Positions 61,083 to 64,000 of a stretch of 64,000 nt of DNA are shown piece after piece. Source of the stretch: Corynebacterium efficiens YS-314 (GTDB lineage: Bacteria > Actinomycetota > Actinomycetes > Mycobacteriales > Mycobacteriaceae). The notes under the pieces were generated by a model. It worked only from the letters and a program-made list of their open reading frames with translations. It made no database searches and had not been told where the DNA came from. Made by a program: the position numbers and the translations under genes. The first letter of the stretch is position 1; each line of letters opens with the position of its first letter. The stretch lies in the NCBI RefSeq assembly GCF_000011305.1, contig NC_004369.1, positions 2,914,001 to 2,978,000 of the forward strand. The letters are read 5' to 3'.

Positions 61083-62048
61083 TCACCACACCCGGCCGAG
61101 CGCCTCGATGGATGCCTTCCGAACGGCGGGATCGAAGGAATACGTCACAGTGATGATCTCATCGAGGGCATAGCGCTGGGCGAATTCCTCCAGATCCGCG
61201 GCCACCTGCTCGGCCGTGCCGGCGAAAGTGATCTCCAGGGAATCCGTGATGTGTTTCCACACCATGGGTCCGAGCTTCTCCTCCAGCCCATGTTCGGGCG
61301 GGGCGAGAGCCGAACGCTGGTTGGTGACGATACCCGCGAACATCCGATGCAGGGTGGACAGCTGGAAACGTGCCTCCTCCTCAGTATCGGCAACCATGAC
61401 ATTCGCCGCGGCCATGACATACGGATTCTCCGCGCGCTCACGGTAGGAGGCGATCGCCGGCCCCATCTGGAACGGCGCGAAATGACTGGCGAAGGCGAAC
61501 GGCAACCCGAGCTCCGCCGCCATCGCAGCCCCGTTGATGGAGGAACCAAGCATGTAGAGGGGCACCTTCGATCCCCGGCCGGGGTGGGCGATCACCGTCG
61601 GCCGCCCCTCCGGGTCGTCCAGGTACCGGATAAGAGCGCTTATCGACGCCGTGACATCGCCGACATGGGCACTTCCCCGCCCGAGTTCCCTCGCTGTGGC
61701 CGGATCGGTTCCCGGGGCCCGGCCCAGACCCGCCTCGATCCGCCCCGGGTACATCGCATCAAGGGTACCGAGTTCCTCCGCGACATGGAGAGGGGAGTGA
61801 TTGGGAAGCATGATGCCCCCGGAGCCCACCCTGATGGAGGAGGTGCGACCAGCGATATGTCCCATGAGCAGGGTGGTCGCAGAGGAGGCCAGAGCCTCCG
61901 AGTTGTGGTGTTCCGCCAACCAGTAACGGGTATACCCGGATGCCTCGGCGATTTGGGCCGCCTCCACGGAATGCGCGATCGCCTCACCCGCCGTCATACC
62001 CTCACTGAGGGCAACGAGGTCGAGAACGCTCAATCGTGGTTTTGCCAT
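61083..62048 (-). CDS. LLM-class flavin-dependent oxidoreductase (bacterial-luciferase-like)
   Basis: 321 aa TIM-barrel enzyme: LSVLDLVALSEGMTAGEAIAHSV, YTRYWLAEHHNSEALASSATTLLMGHIAGRTSSIRVGSGGIMLPNHSPLHVAEELGTLDAMYPGRIEAGLGRAPGTD is the canonical luciferase-family stretch (shown in parts: EHHN, GSGGIMLPNH, LGRAPGTD). Such enzymes use FMNH2/F420 to oxidise small organic compounds; the substrate is unknown. It is oriented toward the usp gene and stands 35 bp downstream of the 45-aa peptide gene. Confidence 0.85.
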   Translation of the reverse strand: MAKPRLSVLDLVALSEGMTAGEAIAHSVEAAQIAEASGYTRYWLAEHHNSEALASSATTLLMGHIAGRTSSIRVGSGGIMLPNHSPLHVAEELGTLDAMYPGRIEAGLGRAPGTDPATARELGRGSAHVGDVTASISALIRYLDDPEGRPTVIAHPGRGSKVPLYMLGSSINGAAMAAELGLPFAFASHFAPFQMGPAIASYRERAENPYVMAAANVMVADTEEEARFQLSTLHRMFAGIVTNQRSALAPPEHGLEEKLGPMVWKHITDSLEITFAGTAEQVAADLEEFAQRYALDEIITVTYSFDPAVRKASIEALGRVW

Positions 62049-62083
62049 GTCAGCCCGTAAAATATAGTCAGCTTGAGAGGCGG

Positions 62084-62221
62084 TTACGCCTCAATCACAG
62101 GAGCATCGGCATTGGCCGGGTAGAGCAGATCGAAGATGACCCGGCCGATATCTGCGGACAGCATGCCCAGGTCGGTGGCCAGAAATTCGAGAATTGGGTT
62201 GATGATTACGTTGAAGTCCAT
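62084..62221 (-). CDS. 45-aa acidic amphipathic peptide, porin-like in size (candidate gene)
   Basis: The frame encodes an acidic, Cys-free chain without signal peptide (MDFNVIINPILEFLATDLG then MLSADIGRVIFDLLYPANAD). Length, acidity and one amphipathic helix recall the tiny outer-membrane porins PorA/PorH of corynebacteria, but I see no direct sequence match. The start (CAT at 62219-62221) overlaps the start of the divergent pseudouridine synthase by 2 bp. No clear ribosome binding site is seen, so the gene is probable, not certain. Confidence 0.5.
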   Translation of the reverse strand: MDFNVIINPILEFLATDLGMLSADIGRVIFDLLYPANADAPVIEA

Positions 62222-63221
62222 GTCACACAGGGTAGTACAAAAGGCGAAGGCTTCGCCGCCGCTGCCCATCCGCGGCGGGTTGAACCCCTCACGGGTGATC
62301 CTCCCCCGGGATGCCGAGCCCATCCCGGCCGGGGATTTCGTGGAGCATCTGATCAGCAGCCAGCGGCACCGCCACCCGCTCGATAACGCCCGGGTTCTCC
62401 AGGAGCGTTTCGACGCCGGCGAGGTGGTCAACCTCTGGGGCCGGCCCTATGCCCCGGCGGACATTGTGCAGCCGGGTGAGGATATCTGGTTCTACCGCAT
62501 GCCCGCCGCCGAACGCCCCATCCCCTATGAGATCCTCATCATCCACGAGGATGAGGATCTGCTGGTCGTCGACAAGCCCCCTTACCTGGCCACCATGCCC
62601 CGGGGACGCCACATCACCGAGACCGCCCTGGTGAAGATGCGTGTGCTCACCGGGCATCAGGAGCTGACCCCCGCCCACCGCCTTGACCGCCTGACCTCAG
62701 GTGTCTTGGTCATGGTCAAACGCCCCGAACTGCGTGGCATGTACCAGACCCTGTTTGCTCGGCGGGAGGCCACCAAAACCTATGAGGCCATCGGTGACTA
62801 CCGGCCTGAACTGGTCCCCGGGGATGAGCCCCTCATCTGGGAATCCCATATTGAGAAGGTCCGGGGCCAGGTGCAGGCCTACGTGACTGACGAGGAGCCG
62901 AACACCCGCACCAGGGTGGTCAGCGTGACACCCGTGACTGACGACGAACAAGCCCAGCTGGAGGCCCTGCACGGTCATCTTCCGCGGCAGGGGCGTTATG
63001 TACTGGCCCCGGAAACCGGTAAGACCCATCAGCTGCGCATCCACATGCGTGATGCCGGCGTCCCCATCCTGGGGGATCCCCTCTACCCGGTCCTCCATGC
63101 GGTTGACGATGAGGACTACACCACCCCGATGCATCTCATCGCCCGCACGCTCACCTTCATCGACCCCCAGAGCGGTGAGGAGCGCACCTTCACCTCGACC
63201 CGGTCGATGGGTTCGCTGTAA
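62220..63221 (+). CDS. RluA-family pseudouridine synthase
   Basis: 333 aa from ATG 62220. The core has HEDEDLLVVDKPPYLATMP and the catalytic block LTPAHRLDRLTSGVLVM (Asp in HRLD), then LAPETGKTHQLRIHMRDAG and GDPLYP, all of the RluA type. The ~90-residue N-terminus (LPIRGGLNPSRVILP, EHLISSQRH) is an S4-like or RNA-binding extension typical of the actinobacterial subgroup. It isomerises uridine in rRNA or tRNA; the exact site is unknown. Termination is at the downstream hairpin. Confidence 0.88.
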   Translation: MSHRVVQKAKASPPLPIRGGLNPSRVILPRDAEPIPAGDFVEHLISSQRHRHPLDNARVLQERFDAGEVVNLWGRPYAPADIVQPGEDIWFYRMPAAERPIPYEILIIHEDEDLLVVDKPPYLATMPRGRHITETALVKMRVLTGHQELTPAHRLDRLTSGVLVMVKRPELRGMYQTLFARREATKTYEAIGDYRPELVPGDEPLIWESHIEKVRGQVQAYVTDEEPNTRTRVVSVTPVTDDEQAQLEALHGHLPRQGRYVLAPETGKTHQLRIHMRDAGVPILGDPLYPVLHAVDDEDYTTPMHLIARTLTFIDPQSGEERTFTSTRSMGSL

Positions 63222-63255
63222 ATAGGAATTATCGGCCCGTGTTTTGAGCATGCGA

Positions 63256-63304
63256 AAGGGGTGGTTGTCCCAGGAGTTTGTACTCCTTGGGGCAACCACC
63301 CCTT
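63256..63304 (+). terminator. Terminator between the pseudouridine synthase gene and the rRNA operon
   Basis: A long stem, AAGGGGTGGTTG (63256-63267) with CAACCACCCCTT (63293-63304), and an inner AGGAGT/ACTCCT helix, lies between convergent units and can stop both. Confidence 0.8.
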
Positions 63305-63340
63305 CAACATCCACAACCGCATAGTGGACGTGCCAAAGCA

Positions 63341-63380
63341 GGGGGTGGGGCCCGCACCACACGGCACGAACCCCACCCCC
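63341..63380 (-). terminator. rRNA operon terminator
   Basis: GGGGGTGGGG (63341-63350) pairs perfectly with CCCCACCCCC (63371-63380) across a 20-nt loop that can fold further (GCAC/GTGC-like). It follows the 5S gene on the minus strand. Confidence 0.75.
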
Positions 63381-63398
63381 TGATCAATCATTAAGTTG

Positions 63399-63517
63399 TT
63401 GGTCGGCGGTCACCTACTCTCCCACACCCTCCCGAGTGCAGTACCATCAGCGTAACCAGGCTTAGCTTCCGGGTTCGGAATGGGACCGGGCGTTTCCCTG
63501 CTACTATCACCACCGAC
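63399..63517 (-). rRNA. rrf: 5S ribosomal RNA
   Basis: Read on the minus strand, GTCGGTGGTGATAGTAGC opens the molecule. It continues through CAGGGAAACGCCCGGTCCCA, TTCCGAACCCGGAAGCTAAG, CTGATGGTACTGCA and GGGAGAGTAGGTGACCGCCG. These are the invariant helices of actinobacterial 5S rRNA. Ends are estimated to within a few bases. Confidence 0.95.
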
Positions 63518-63644
63518 ACACCTATCACGGTGCACCAACCCAACCATGTTGGGCGTGTTGTGCCAGACACTGCATAGTGGACGCGAACAACGTGTTCAAA
63601 TTGTGTGTTACATAAGCGCTTTAACATACCCCAACACCATTAGT

Positions 63645-64000
<356 letters not shown>

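Noticed and set aside
63518..63644. Search for a tRNA gene in the 5S-23S spacer
   Set aside because: No cloverleaf or TTCGA-type T-loop pattern is visible; it reads as an ordinary AT-richer rRNA spacer.

Overview
This is a high-GC corynebacterial chromosome segment. Gene content and order (pheA, an LCP protein, glpQ, pyk2, ldhA, lldR, a lactate permease with lldD, msrA, sodA, hrrSA, a yidC paralogue, mcbR, a usp gene, then an rRNA operon) follow the ldhA-mcbR region of Corynebacterium glutamicum. Base composition and codon use suggest C. efficiens or a close relative. Species is inferred from remembered synteny and sequences, not from a search.

Layout. 1-3513: phosphoglycerate-mutase-like gene, pheA, an amidase and a CPBP membrane protein. 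4149-11630: a five-gene sortase pilus locus (major pilin, class C sortase, minor pilin, very large anchored protein, second class C sortase) with overlapping or abutting genes. 11615-15686: an M20 amidohydrolase with two membrane proteins (one DUF5058-like) and a divergent AsnC-type regulator. 15745-20705: LCP protein, a HigBA-like toxin-antitoxin pair, DUF5926, glpQ, an IS701-type remnant and a membrane protein. 20727-33353: central metabolism and lactate use (pyk2, ldhA, lldR, permease, lldD, with an LldR-type operator), interrupted by an intact IS982-family element. 33410-44399: LURP-one protein, msrA, sodA, BCCT transporter, LysR/MFS pair, a membrane-cupredoxin protein bracketed by inverted 85-bp repeats, a small RIC-like protein behind an Fnr/Dnr-like box, a RecB-like nuclease and a DUF6474-type protein. 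44407-53277: a minus-strand cluster that looks like cyclohexanecarboxylate degradation, led by a TetR gene with two 18-bp operators and containing a fusion of acyl-CoA ligase with glutaryl-CoA dehydrogenase. 53515-63221: hrrSA, lipoprotein, class E sortase with a 50-aa membrane partner, YidC paralogue, mcbR, stress proteins, luciferase-like oxidoreductase, a 45-aa acidic peptide and an RluA-type pseudouridine synthase. 63399-64000: 5S rRNA and the 3' part of 23S rRNA on the minus strand.

How parts work together. In the ring-degradation cluster, AliA-, AliB-, BadH- and BadI-like enzymes would convert cyclohexanecarboxylate to pimeloyl-CoA. The glutaryl-CoA dehydrogenase domain, crotonase and 3-hydroxybutyryl-CoA dehydrogenase would take the resulting glutaryl-CoA to acetoacetyl-CoA. 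In the lactate block, LdhA makes lactate, and the permease and quinone-linked LldD re-use it under LldR control.

The most unusual signal is an 11-bp word, CGTCGAYAAGC, found 20 times by eye on both strands, in all kinds of genes, in different reading frames and in two intergenic gaps. Where it lies in genes it forces rare codons (CTT, ATA, CGA, CAA), so selection appears to act on the DNA word itself.
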